64,000 nucleotides of DNA from NCBI GenBank assembly GCA_022825895.1, contig JAJDVX010000013.1, positions 124,001 through 188,000 of the forward strand, in the 5' to 3' direction. Source of the stretch: Chloroflexota bacterium (GTDB lineage Bacteria; Chloroflexota; UBA11872). Numbering within the stretch: position 1 is the stretch's first letter; each line of letters opens with the position of its first letter. The notes below the pieces were generated by a model, which saw only the letters and a list, made by a program, of their open reading frames with translations, ran no database searches and had not been told where the DNA came from. A program made the position numbers and the translations under genes. Of the stretch, positions 6,383-14,903 are shown one piece after another.

Positions 6383-7045
6383 CTACGTTGCCAATGCTGT
6401 GGCTTCGGCCTCATGAAGACGAATAGCCTCGTCCACGTCTGCCGGTTCTAGGCGCGGATACTCCGCGATGATCTGTTCTGTTCGATATCCGGCCTTGTGG
6501 AAGTTCCAAATGGCTGACGTGGGGATGCGTGTTCCAGCTACGACACGTTGATTATGCGCAACATACCGGTGCCGCGAAGTCTGACCGATCTCCTCCGCTT
6601 TTCGCTCGCGCATTCGCCGTACAAGGTTCAACATCTTGTCGCTGACCTCTTGCAGGTCAATCGTGAAAGTAGTTTGCGACTTGGTGTTGGCTACCACGAA
6701 CGTCTCGTCGTTGACCCCAAAGAATATGGTGGGCTCGTCGGCTCGCGTGTAGAACCGAAGATTGGCCCACGGATAGTTGCTGTGCTGGTGAAGCATGCCG
6801 GCGGCGCCCCGGAGTGCCTGGAGCGACGTGTGCTTGCGTAGGAGAGCCAACGTCCGAAGCCCGACGACATCGCGGAACGAGTAAACGCGCGAGTACGGAC
6901 CCATCCGCAGTGAACCCGCCTCTGGCTTGAAAAACCCCGTCTTGTCCCAGTAGCGCAGTTGGCTGCGTGAAAGCTCGGTCAACTCACACACCTGGTCGGC
7001 GGTGAAGGCGCCGATCGGACTATCGGTCGGAAACTCGGATGTCAT
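6383..7045 (-). CDS. MerR-type HTH protein with C-terminal DUF433 (antitoxin)
   Basis: The product is 220 aa. Residues 12-60 form a MerR-like winged helix (FTADQVCELTELSRSQLRYW). Residues about 160-220 match DUF433 (VVAGTRIPTSAIWNFHKAGY, then IIAEYPRLEPADVDEAI), an HTH domain of antitoxins. The middle part, with FFGVNDETFVV, is an unnamed linker. It is the promoter-proximal gene of a two-gene minus-strand operon with the DUF5615 protein and probably represses that operon as well as neutralising the toxin. The combined MerR+DUF433 form is longer than the usual 75-100 aa DUF433 antitoxin. Confidence 0.8.
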   Translation of the reverse strand: MTSEFPTDSPIGAFTADQVCELTELSRSQLRYWDKTGFFKPEAGSLRMGPYSRVYSFRDVVGLRTLALLRKHTSLQALRGAAGMLHQHSNYPWANLRFYTRADEPTIFFGVNDETFVVANTKSQTTFTIDLQEVSDKMLNLVRRMRERKAEEIGQTSRHRYVAHNQRVVAGTRIPTSAIWNFHKAGYRTEQIIAEYPRLEPADVDEAIRLHEAEATALAT

Positions 7046-7218
7046 GTTGCTCTACGCTCCCGTCCCGGCCAGTACCTGGAAACCAATCCGGAATGTGAGC
7101 GCTCTTCGAACGCGTATGGGGGACGTTGATTCGACCGTATCACGCAAGCGGGACATGGCACATGCGTCAATCTCCGTTGCCGGCCTCCCCTGCAGACCGC
7201 AGCGTCATGCACGACTGG

Positions 7219-7247
7219 CAGGGGTGCCCTTGTGGGCGCCCTCTTCC
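7219..7247. repeat. Third copy of the GTGCCC..GGGCGCCCTCTT dispersed repeat
   Basis: CAGGGGTGCCCTTGTGGGCG followed by CCCTCTTCC matches the copies at 1592-1621 and 1646-1674, in the same orientation. It marks the right edge of the accessory gene block and sits just beyond the 3' end of the TSUP gene. Confidence 0.5.
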
Positions 7248-7257
7248 CATTGAGGCC

Positions 7258-8067
7258 CTATTCCTCCCGCCGCAGCCGCTCCGTCACCCACGTCTGCACC
7301 CCCAGCATCCGCTGCGAGGAATACAGCACGAACACGGCGAAGAACGCCCGTAGCACCGGTCCGGGCAGCCACTGGGCCACCTGCGCGCCGCCGAACCCGC
7401 CGAACACGCCGCCGATCCCGATCGTCAGCGAGCGCCGCACGTCCACGTTGCCCAGCCGGTAGTGCTGGATCGTGCCCGACAGCGCCGTCGGCACGATCAC
7501 CGCCAGGCTGATCCCCTGCGCCACCACCTGCTCGATCCCCATCAGGATCACCATCGCCGGAACCATCACGATTCCGCCGCCCACGCCCATCACCCCGCTG
7601 ACCAGGCCGGTGAGGACCCCGGTGATCACCGCCGCCACCAGGCGTTCGCCGCCTTCCAGGTGCATCAGGGCCACGTCCTGGATCGAGATGAACATGCGCA
7701 GCGCGGTGGCCAGCAGCACCAGCGCGAACAGCCGCCGCAGCAGCTTCTCGTTGATATAGGCCGTCAGCCGCGCCCCCACCGCCGCAAACACCACCGAGGT
7801 GGCCGCCAGCGCCGCCGCCACCGACCAGTCGATGGGGTTTACGCTGGCGTAGCGAACCGTCGCGGCAAAGGCCGTGGGTACGATGATGGCTAACGATGTC
7901 CCATGCGCCCGGTGCTGCGTCATCCCCAGCAGCCCAACCATCAGCGGAATCATGACGATCCCGCCGCCCACCCCGATCAGCCCGCTGACCACGCCCCCGG
8001 CCAGCCCGATGCCGATCAGCACCAGGATCGGCGTCTGCCGTTCGGTTGTAGCCGCCGCGCGTGCCAT
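7258..8067 (-). CDS. TSUP family permease (sulfite exporter TauE/SafE-like)
   Basis: The product is 269 aa. It has about eight hydrophobic segments in two homologous halves, each starting with a Gly-rich motif: SGLIGVGGGIVMIPLMVGL near residue 28 and SGVMGVGGGIVMVPAMVIL near residue 160. This duplicated motif defines the TauE/SafE (TSUP, DUF81) family of inner-membrane transporters for sulfite, sulfonates or related anions. Length is normal. The substrate cannot be told from sequence. It is a single-gene unit; a strong GC palindrome lies about 80 nt upstream of its start. Confidence 0.92.
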   Translation of the reverse strand: MARAAATTERQTPILVLIGIGLAGGVVSGLIGVGGGIVMIPLMVGLLGMTQHRAHGTSLAIIVPTAFAATVRYASVNPIDWSVAAALAATSVVFAAVGARLTAYINEKLLRRLFALVLLATALRMFISIQDVALMHLEGGERLVAAVITGVLTGLVSGVMGVGGGIVMVPAMVILMGIEQVVAQGISLAVIVPTALSGTIQHYRLGNVDVRRSLTIGIGGVFGGFGGAQVAQWLPGPVLRAFFAVFVLYSSQRMLGVQTWVTERLRREE

Positions 8068-8149
8068 CGGCGGAGTATATGGACCCCACCGCCGCCCGGA
8101 CGCCTCCGGGCAGCGACCGCCTCGCCCCGACGCGCCGGCCCACGGCGCC

Positions 8150-8176
8150 CCCCGGCGAGCGCAGCGCTCGCCGGGG
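8150..8176. repeat. Perfect 12-bp GC palindrome
   Basis: CCCCGGCGAGCG (8150-8161) and CGCTCGCCGGGG (8165-8176) are perfect inverted repeats around CAG. There is no T-run on either side. It is probably a REP-like element or a leader hairpin for the TSUP gene. Confidence 0.6.
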
Positions 8177-8380
8177 AGCCCGGCTCGCCCCCCGCAGCCC
8201 GCCGGCCTGCCTCACCCTTGCCCTCCGTCAGCAAGAAGTGTACACTAACCCCGATGTCCCCGCAACCCCTCGTCCGAATGCCCCCACCCCGCCCGCCCCA
8301 CGCCATCGCCGCCACCCCATCGCCGCCGTGCCAATCCCTCGCCCATCCCCTCTCGACTCGCGCTGCGCGCCGCTCCCTCC

Positions 8381-8526
8381 CCGCTCACTTCTCACAGCTC
8401 TCCGCTCACTCCGTCCTCGCCCTCCCGCAACGCCCAATCCGACGCTTCGCTCATCGCTCACTCCTCTCAGCTCACTCCTGCCGCCATGCCCCGCCGCGCC
8501 TCAAGAGTTTTTTGGAAAAAACTCTT
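8381..8526. repeat. Composite dispersed repeat: GCTCACTC-type units plus 24-bp A/T palindrome
   Basis: CTCACTCC/CTCTCAGCTCACTCC units recur at 8384-8412 and 8450-8480. At 8503-8526 is a perfect palindrome, AAGAGTTTTTT-GG-AAAAAACTCTT. The same combination, reverse-complemented, occurs at 63494-63624. The palindrome lies 36 nt upstream of the debranching-enzyme start. Confidence 0.65.
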
Positions 8527-8561
8527 CACGCGCACGAACCCACCCCCCGCCAGCCCCTCCC

Positions 8562-10550
8562 ATGAGCGACCTCCACCTCCCCGCCGACCTCTTCACCGGC
8601 GCCCCCGACCCGCTGCTGGAGCGCGAGTGGCTCGTCACCAACGGCGTCGGCGGCTTCGCCTCCGCCACCCTCGCCGGCGCCGCCACTCGCCGCTACCACG
8701 GCCTCCTCGTCGCCGCCGACCCACCCCCCAACGCCCGCTGGGTCCTCGTCTCCGGCGCCGACGAATTCATCCGCCACGGCGACGCCGCCGAGGTCCCCCT
8801 CAGCACCCAGGAGTACGACGGCGGAGTCCTCCACCCCGCCGGCTATTCCGCCATCGCCGCCTTCTCCCTCCGTGGCCAGCGCCCCATCTGGCGCTTCGAC
8901 ACCGACGCCGGCTCAATCGAGAAGACCATCTGGATGGAACGCGGACGCAGCCGCACCTTCATCCGCTACACCAACCACGCCGCACACCTCCTGCGCCTTC
9001 GCGTCCGACCCTTCGTCACGCTCCGCTGGTTCCACGCCCTGCGCCGCGGAGACGACCCGACATTCGAAGCCCTGCAGACCGGACCGGGCTCACTCTCCGT
9101 GCGCGCGGACGGTGGCGCTCCCTGCGTCCACCTCGGCGGCAGCGGCTGGCGGCTCGAGATGCAGTCCGACTGGTACTGGAACTTCCACCGCCGCGTCGAA
9201 CAAGCCCGCGGGTTCGACTACACCGAGGACGCCTTCGCGCCCGCCGACTTCGTTGCCGAGCTAGCGCCCGGCCAGACCGCGACGCTGCAACTGGTTGCCG
9301 ACGAACTCCAGTCCGCGTCCGAGGTCGACGCCTCCCTGGCCAGGTTCGATGCTCGCGCCGCCAGCCTGTCCGCCTCCGCTGCCGACCCGCTGGAGCAGCG
9401 CTTGCGGCTGGCTGCGGACCAGACTCTGGTGCATCGCGGCCCGTCGCTTCCCGGCTTCGCCCCCGAGCCCAACACCGTCATCGCCGGCTATCCCTGGTTC
9501 GGCGACTGGGGCCGCGACACCCTGATCGCGCTGCCCGGCCTCTGCCTGGAGACCGGCCGCGCCTCCACGGCCAAGACCATCCTCCTCAACTACGCGCAGG
9601 CCATTGACCAGGGCATGGTCCCCAACCGCTGGCCCGACGCCGGCGACGAGCCCGAATACCACGCCTTCGACGCCGCCCTCTGGTTCACCCACGCCCTAGC
9701 CGCCTACGTACGCGCAACCGGCGACACCGAGATCATGGACGTGCTCGGCACCGCCTTGCTCGAAATCATCGACTGGCACATTCGCGGCACCCGCCACGGC
9801 ATCCGCATGGATCCCGCCGACGGCCTGCTGACCGGCGGCGAGGACGGCCTCCAGCTGACCTGGATGGACGCCAAGTTCGAGGACTGGGTCGTCACCCCGC
9901 GTCAGGGCAAGCCTGTGGAAATCAACGCCCTCTGGTACGCCGGCCTCAAGTTCGCCAAGGGAGCGTTCGCTCGCATCGGCTGGCGCGACGCCTTCGACCC
10001 CGACATTCTGACCCTTATTGAGGACTCCTTCGCGACACGCTTCTGGAACCCCGACACCGGCGGCCTCTTCGATGTCGTCGATGGCCCCGACGGCTCCGAC
10101 CCCGCCATTCGACCCAACCAGGTCATTGCCCTCGCGGTCGCCGGCGACCTGCTGTCGCCGCAACAGCGCGCGTCGGTCCTGGCTCAGGCCCGTGACGCCT
10201 TGCTAACGCCGGTTGGGCTGCGCTCATTGGCCCCAGGCGACTCCGCCTACTGCCCCTACTACGGTGGCGGACCGCGCGAGCGCGATGGCGCTTACCACCA
10301 GGGTCCTGTGTGGAGCTGGTTGCTGGGCATGTACATCCAGACCAGTCTCAAGGTCGGTGCTCCGGCCGATGCACTCCGCGGCCTGCGCGAGGCCATGCTG
10401 GCGCACCTGAGCGACGGTGTGGTGGGCGCTGTCAGCGAGCTATTCCAGCCCGAGGCCCCCTTCGCTCCCGAAGGCGCGCCAGCCCAGGCCTGGGGCGCCG
10501 CCGAGTGGTTGCGGGGCCTTCGCCTGTTGCGAGCCGCCAATGGCCGCTGA
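8562..10550 (+). CDS. Glycogen debranching enzyme (archaeal/bacterial GDE type)
   Basis: The product is 662 aa, starting at ATG 8562 (MSDLHLPADLF); the frame upstream is repeat DNA. The N-terminal domain has EWLVTNGVGGFASATLAG and TRRYHGLLVAADPP, diagnostic of the GDE N-terminal domain. The C-terminal (alpha/alpha)6-barrel has AGYPWFGDWGRDTLIALPGL near residue 310 and PNRWPDAGDEPEYHAFDAAL near residue 350, plus LTWMDAK and YHQGPVWSWLLG. These enzymes remove alpha-1,6 branches of glycogen in the cytoplasm. The stop overlaps the start of the next hydrolase gene by 11 nt. Length is typical (about 650 aa). Confidence 0.93.
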   Translation: MSDLHLPADLFTGAPDPLLEREWLVTNGVGGFASATLAGAATRRYHGLLVAADPPPNARWVLVSGADEFIRHGDAAEVPLSTQEYDGGVLHPAGYSAIAAFSLRGQRPIWRFDTDAGSIEKTIWMERGRSRTFIRYTNHAAHLLRLRVRPFVTLRWFHALRRGDDPTFEALQTGPGSLSVRADGGAPCVHLGGSGWRLEMQSDWYWNFHRRVEQARGFDYTEDAFAPADFVAELAPGQTATLQLVADELQSASEVDASLARFDARAASLSASAADPLEQRLRLAADQTLVHRGPSLPGFAPEPNTVIAGYPWFGDWGRDTLIALPGLCLETGRASTAKTILLNYAQAIDQGMVPNRWPDAGDEPEYHAFDAALWFTHALAAYVRATGDTEIMDVLGTALLEIIDWHIRGTRHGIRMDPADGLLTGGEDGLQLTWMDAKFEDWVVTPRQGKPVEINALWYAGLKFAKGAFARIGWRDAFDPDILTLIEDSFATRFWNPDTGGLFDVVDGPDGSDPAIRPNQVIALAVAGDLLSPQQRASVLAQARDALLTPVGLRSLAPGDSAYCPYYGGGPRERDGAYHQGPVWSWLLGMYIQTSLKVGAPADALRGLREAMLAHLSDGVVGAVSELFQPEAPFAPEGAPAQAWGAAEWLRGLRLLRAANGR

Positions 10551-11436
10551 TCCCGTCGCCGACTGGGCGCCTCCACAAGGGCGGCATGTCCGGGTGCCCG
10601 CTGGCGACTGCTTTGTCCGCGAGGCTGGCGAGGGCCGGCCAACCATTGTCCTCCTGCACGGCCTGCCCGACGACTCCCGCATCTACGGCTGCCTGCAACC
10701 CAGGCTGGCGGCCGAGCACCGCACCGTCGCGCCCGACTTTCTGGGGTGGGGATCCTCCCAGCCGAACGACGGACTCTCACTAGGTTTCGACATGTTGGAC
10801 CGGTCGCTGGCGCAGATTCTCGACGCCCTTGAATTGGAACGCATCGTTTTGGTGGCCCACGACATGTCGGGCCCCGCGGCCCTTCGATGGACTGCCGCCC
10901 ACCCCGAGCGTGCCCACGCCCTGGTTCTACTCAACACCTATTACGGCTGGAACTCCGCCCGGATGCCCTTTGCCCTCAAGTTGCTCCACCTCCCCTACGT
11001 GGGACGGCTGGTCCGGCGCTTTCTCGATATCGGCCGAACCGGCCTGTCATGGCACGTTTACCGCTGGCAGGTCGGTCAGGTCTTGCCCGGCTGGACGGCC
11101 GACTTCGATCGATTGCTGCGGATCTTTCATAGTGTCTTCCGGCACTCACCGACGGCCCGACGGGCCTTCCACACCGTCAACAACGAAATTGTTGACCAGA
11201 TCGAATCCAACCAGCGCAGCCTGGAAACGCTCACCGCCCTGCAGACGCCCACCCTCATCCTCTGGGGCGCCCGCGACCCCTACCTCAAACCGGCTGTCGC
11301 CCGTCAGTTCCATCGCCTGATTCCCAACTCTGAACTCCACATGGTGGCCGACGCCGGCCACTTCGTTCAGCTTCAGGCGCCCGATGAGATGGCCGGCCGA
11401 ATCCTGCGCTTCATTCGCGAGGCGGACCCTGGCTAG
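10540..11436 (+). CDS. Alpha/beta hydrolase with Asp nucleophile (haloalkane dehalogenase/epoxide hydrolase-like)
   Basis: The product is 298 aa, starting at ATG 10540, which overlaps the debranching-enzyme gene by 11 nt. Oxyanion motif HGLP is at 40-43. The nucleophile elbow reads VAHDMSGPAALRW, giving Asp108 rather than Ser, as in haloalkane dehalogenases, fluoroacetate dehalogenases and epoxide hydrolases. The catalytic acid is D246 (LWGARDPYLKP) and the base H274 (ADAGHFVQL). It is cytosolic with no signal. The substrate is unknown; it may be separate in function from glycogen metabolism despite the coupling. Its TAG stop is shared in a CTAG with the convergent DUF6062 gene. Confidence 0.85.
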   Translation: MAADPVADWAPPQGRHVRVPAGDCFVREAGEGRPTIVLLHGLPDDSRIYGCLQPRLAAEHRTVAPDFLGWGSSQPNDGLSLGFDMLDRSLAQILDALELERIVLVAHDMSGPAALRWTAAHPERAHALVLLNTYYGWNSARMPFALKLLHLPYVGRLVRRFLDIGRTGLSWHVYRWQVGQVLPGWTADFDRLLRIFHSVFRHSPTARRAFHTVNNEIVDQIESNQRSLETLTALQTPTLILWGARDPYLKPAVARQFHRLIPNSELHMVADAGHFVQLQAPDEMAGRILRFIREADPG

Positions 11437-12215
11437 CGCGAACGGCGCTTTCTCAGTGGGTGCCGGTTGGACCGCACCGCGTTCGTCCCGCCCCGCCGCA
11501 GCTTGCGCGTCTCGGCCTTCGCGTCGTCCCGCGGCCGCTCGCGAATGCCGGTAACCGCGCGCACCCCGCCCACAATCGCCGCTCGCTCCTCGTCCGTCAG
11601 CGTCTCCCATCGGTAGTTGTGATCCGACTTCCGAATGAACTCCAGCAACCGATCCCGCAGCGCCGACCAGCCCCGATGCTGACGGGCTTGAAGCGCCGCG
11701 AACCCCGGTCGCCGCCGCAGCGCCTCCCGCGCATGCGGCAGGCAAAACGGATCGCCTTCAGCCAGTGCTTCAGCAATCTGATCGCCATGCTGCGTCAGCA
11801 CATCCAGCGCCCGCCCCGCCGCCGCCGCCTCCGCCTCGCAAACCGGACACCTCGCTGGCAAGCTCGGTGTCCGCGACCCAACTCTCGCCAACCCGCGCAG
11901 TCGCGCGCGCATCCCGGTCGATCCGTCCGGACCAGCCTCCGCCGTGCCGTCAAGCTCCTTGACCAGCGTATTCAGGATGTCTCGGTACGTAATCGCCACC
12001 GCCAGGGCGTCTAGCTTCTCCAGGAAGTGTCCGGCATGAACCTCACAGAACCCCCGCGCTTCACGAATGGTGGCGCGCAGATCCACGTCGTTGACGTGTT
12101 CATAGATGTACGAGCCCAGGAACCGGTCGGCCCGCCGCGTCGACAGGCGACAGAGAGCACAACCCGGGCGGCCCAGCGCGTCCACCAAGTCCTCAAAGGT
12201 CGCTTCAGTGCTCAT
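11433..12215 (-). CDS. DUF6062 family Cys/His protein
   Basis: The product is 260 aa, starting at the ATG whose complement is at 12213-12215 (MSTEATFEDL). It shows the paired Cys/His pattern of DUF6062: CALCRLS, GFCEVHAGHFLEKL, then CPVCEAE and PFCLPHARE. This suggests a duplicated metal-binding helical unit of unknown function. The C-terminal about 40 residues are very basic (KAETRKLRRGGTNAVRSNRH), perhaps for nucleic-acid contact. The stop overlaps that of the convergent alpha/beta hydrolase. Confidence 0.8.
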   Translation of the reverse strand: MSTEATFEDLVDALGRPGCALCRLSTRRADRFLGSYIYEHVNDVDLRATIREARGFCEVHAGHFLEKLDALAVAITYRDILNTLVKELDGTAEAGPDGSTGMRARLRGLARVGSRTPSLPARCPVCEAEAAAAGRALDVLTQHGDQIAEALAEGDPFCLPHAREALRRRPGFAALQARQHRGWSALRDRLLEFIRKSDHNYRWETLTDEERAAIVGGVRAVTGIRERPRDDAKAETRKLRRGGTNAVRSNRHPLRKRRSR

Positions 12216-12288
12216 GGGCTGTCGCTGTGCGGTCGCATGTCTACGCAAGGTGCCACAACGGCGCTGCGGGCCGTCGTGCCGCCGCTCG

Positions 12289-12294
12289 TATACT
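12289..12294 (+). promoter_or_regulatory. Candidate -10 element for the dehydrogenase gene
   Basis: TATACT, a perfect sigma70-type -10 hexamer, lies 29 nt upstream of the ATG at 12323 in the intergenic gap divergent from the DUF6062 gene. No clear -35 is seen. Confidence 0.35.
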
Positions 12295-12322
12295 CTGCCC
12301 GCTCGCCTCCGGAACCGTTGCC

Positions 12323-13396
12323 ATGTCCACGCACGCCATAGCCGTCATTCCCGGCGACGGCATCGGGCTCGAGGTCATTCGCGAAGGCCGCCTGACCCTC
12401 GAAACGCTGTCCGAGGTCACCGGCGACCTCATCCTTGAGTTCGAGGACTTCCCGTGGGGCTGCCAGTACTACCTCGACCACGGCGAAATGATGCCGGCGG
12501 ATGCCTTGAAGACCCTCGAGCAATTCGACGCCATCTATTTCGGCGCCTGTGGCTTCCCCAGCGTCCCCGACCCCATCTCGCAGCGCGAGATGATCCTGTT
12601 GATTCGCCAGAGCTTCCAGCAGTACGCCAACATCCGCCCGGTCCGGATCTGGCCCGGGGTGCCCAGTCCGCTGGCGGCCGACCGGCTGGAGGGCATTGAT
12701 TTCATCTGCGTCCGCGAGAATTCCGAAGGCGAATACGCCGGCACCGGCGGTCGCGTGCACCGGGGCACCTCCTACGAGGTGGCGCTCCAGACGACAGTCT
12801 TTACCCGCGTGGGCGTCGAACGCGTAATTCGGCATGCCTTCGAGCTCACCAAGCGTCTCGGCCGTAGCCACGTCACCAACGTCACCAAGTCCAACGCCCT
12901 GCAGTACGCGCCGGTCTTTTGGGACGAGGTTTTCGACGAGGTGGCGAGCGAGTACCCGGCCATCACCACCGACCGCAATCTGGTGGATGCCTGCGCCGCG
13001 CGCATGGTTGGCAATCCAGAAACCCTGGATGTGCTGGTTGCTTCGAATTTATTCGGTGACATCCTGTCCGACATCGGCGGCGCGCTGATGGGCAGCCTGG
13101 GCGTGCCGCCCAGCGCCAATCTCAGTCCGGGCACCGGCTATCCGCCAATGTTCGAACCGGTCCACGGATCCGCGCCGGACATCGCCGGCCAGGAGATTGC
13201 CAACCCGCTCGCATCAATCTGGTCGGCGGCGATGATGGTTGAGGAATTCGAGAACCTGGAGGCCGCCAACCTGCTGCTGGATGCGCTGGCCGACGTGACA
13301 AGTTCCGGCGTACTCACCGTGGATCTGGGGGGCACGGCCTCGACGGGCGAGTTCGGCGAGGCCGTGCGTGCGGCTCTCAAAGCCCGAGCATCGTGA
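12323..13396 (+). CDS. Isocitrate/isopropylmalate dehydrogenase family (tartrate/D-malate dehydrogenase-like)
   Basis: The product is 357 aa, starting at ATG 12323. The N-terminal AVIPGDGIGLEVIREG is the family nucleotide/substrate motif. YYLDHGEMMPADAL, DAIYFGACGFPSVPDPIS and YANIRPVRIWPGV follow the tartrate/D-malate dehydrogenase (DmlA/TtuC) subgroup rather than LeuB. Metal-binding Asp residues are in NLFGDILSDIGGALMG. GSAPDIAGQEIANPLASI is the C-terminal cofactor signature. It probably oxidises and decarboxylates a beta-substituted D-malate-type acid with NAD+. A 3-isopropylmalate dehydrogenase role is less likely as no leu genes are adjacent. Confidence 0.88.
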   Translation: MSTHAIAVIPGDGIGLEVIREGRLTLETLSEVTGDLILEFEDFPWGCQYYLDHGEMMPADALKTLEQFDAIYFGACGFPSVPDPISQREMILLIRQSFQQYANIRPVRIWPGVPSPLAADRLEGIDFICVRENSEGEYAGTGGRVHRGTSYEVALQTTVFTRVGVERVIRHAFELTKRLGRSHVTNVTKSNALQYAPVFWDEVFDEVASEYPAITTDRNLVDACAARMVGNPETLDVLVASNLFGDILSDIGGALMGSLGVPPSANLSPGTGYPPMFEPVHGSAPDIAGQEIANPLASIWSAAMMVEEFENLEAANLLLDALADVTSSGVLTVDLGGTASTGEFGEAVRAALKARAS

Positions 13397-13485
13397 GCCA
13401 AAGCCTTGTCGCGGTGTCCCGGCCTCCCTACGATTGAGCACCTAGGCTCCTAACCTTCGGCCGGCGTCGGCCGCTCTGATCCTTC

Positions 13486-14784
13486 ATGTTCGGCATTGGT
13501 GTCGCCGAGTTCTTCGCCGTTCTTGTCCTCGCGCTCATTGTGTTGGGACCGGAGCGGTTGCCGCGCGCCATGCGCACGCTGGGCCGCTGGGTGCGTCAAC
13601 TGCGCCAGATGACGCGCGAGTTTCGCAAGGAATTCGCCGAGGAATTCTCCATCCTCTACGAGGAAATGGACGTCCTGCGCCAGGAAGCCGAGAACACGCG
13701 GCAGGAACTGGCCGACATTCGCTCGGAGCTCTCGGACACGCTGCAAGGTGCGGCGGACGACGTTAATGTGGCCGGCCAGGGTATTGCGGAAGACCTGCGC
13801 GGCGCGGTCAGCGCGGGTCAGGCTGGAGATGGGGCATCGCCGGGAGCTTCCAGCCCGTCGCCTGAAACCACGTCGACGCCGGCCTTGCCAGCGCCCGAGG
13901 CCAGTGCCTTGGCCCCAGCGTCGGATTCCCCGCCGTCGACGCCAGCGGCGTCCACCCAGCGACTTCCCGCGGCCGACGCCATGGCGCTGGCCATTCAGGA
14001 CACGTTTGCAACCTCAACCAATGGCCAGATCCCCGAGGTGCCGCCGGTCGCCGCCGTCGAAGCGGCGCCCGAGCCTGCGCCTGAGGCCGCACCGATGACC
14101 CCGCAGCCGACCGGTCAGCGCTTGTCGGCCTACGCGCCGGACGTGGACGAGCCGACCGAGTCGACCGAACCACCGTCGGTAGCCGCGCCCGCTCCCGTGC
14201 CCGAGCAAACCGCCGCAACCATGGCCACCACGCCGGACCAGCCTGTGGCGCCCGCGGCGGCCCTCGGCCCACCCACCCCTGGACTGCAAAACCAGATGGG
14301 TGGCTTCATGCGACTCATGGTGATGCAGGCCATCGAGGCCGAACCCGACTTTGCCGAGCAGGCCGAAGCCGCCCTGCGCAGCCAGGCCCGCGCCGACGCC
14401 GAGAGCCTGGGCGACATTGAAGTCCCCGAACCGCTGGACATTGCACAGGCTTGGGCAGCGCGCCGTCGGCACCTGGTTCCGCACGACGCCGTTGAAGTTG
14501 ACCAGCGCGCGGAGTCGTCCGCGGTGATCGAGTTCGGCACCTGCCCCTACGGCCTGACGCCGGGCAAGGACCATCCGGTCTGCAGCGTCAGCAACGTCTA
14601 CGACGACGAGTTCTTCAAGCACTTCGACATGAAAGCCACCTACACCACGCGCATGAGCGATGGCGCCGATCGCTGCCAGCTCATCATCCTGAGCCATGCC
14701 CGCATGCGGCAGTTCGGCCTCAAGATTGAGGACGACAAGCGCGAGCGCGAGGAAGTCGACTCCTGGGAAGAGGTGGAAGTTTAG
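13486..14784 (+). CDS. TatA/TatB-like protein with long linker and a C-terminal Cys-containing domain
   Basis: The product is 432 aa. Residues 1-60 are Tat translocase-like: MFGIGVAEFFAVLVLALIVL, then GPERLPRAMRTLGRWVRQLR, i.e. one membrane helix, the GPxxLP hinge and an amphipathic helix. A coiled coil follows (to about 100), then about 170 residues rich in Pro/Ala/Ser/Thr. The last about 130 residues form a folded domain with VIEFGTCPYGLTPGKDHPVC and GADRCQLIILSH, resembling the Cys-containing C-terminal domain of some ArsR-like regulators and L-2-amino-thiazoline-4-carboxylate hydrolase-like proteins. Usual TatA/B proteins are 60-180 aa, so this is a fusion. It may be a specialised Tat component or a membrane-anchored sensor. 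Confidence 0.75.
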   Translation: MFGIGVAEFFAVLVLALIVLGPERLPRAMRTLGRWVRQLRQMTREFRKEFAEEFSILYEEMDVLRQEAENTRQELADIRSELSDTLQGAADDVNVAGQGIAEDLRGAVSAGQAGDGASPGASSPSPETTSTPALPAPEASALAPASDSPPSTPAASTQRLPAADAMALAIQDTFATSTNGQIPEVPPVAAVEAAPEPAPEAAPMTPQPTGQRLSAYAPDVDEPTESTEPPSVAAPAPVPEQTAATMATTPDQPVAPAAALGPPTPGLQNQMGGFMRLMVMQAIEAEPDFAEQAEAALRSQARADAESLGDIEVPEPLDIAQAWAARRRHLVPHDAVEVDQRAESSAVIEFGTCPYGLTPGKDHPVCSVSNVYDDEFFKHFDMKATYTTRMSDGADRCQLIILSHARMRQFGLKIEDDKREREEVDSWEEVEV

Positions 14785-14903
14785 TGGTTCTCGGGAACGT
14801 GAAACGGGCTGACCGTTCTAGCGCCGTCGGCTACCTGCCGTCAGCGACGGGCAGCTGACTTCTGACCGGGATCCCACGCCTGATCGACCGCCGCTCGTTC
14901 GGC

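Larger units (their letters stand above)
8068..8561. other. Intergenic region between TSUP and debranching enzyme
   Basis: About 490 bases with very C-rich + strand. It contains the 8150-8176 palindrome and the composite repeat at 8381-8526. Open frames here look like artefacts of composition; no gene is supported. Confidence 0.5.

Noticed and set aside
8503-8526. Rho-independent terminator
   Set aside because: The palindrome is A/T with no GC stem, recurs elsewhere in a composite repeat, and lies before a gene start rather than after a gene.
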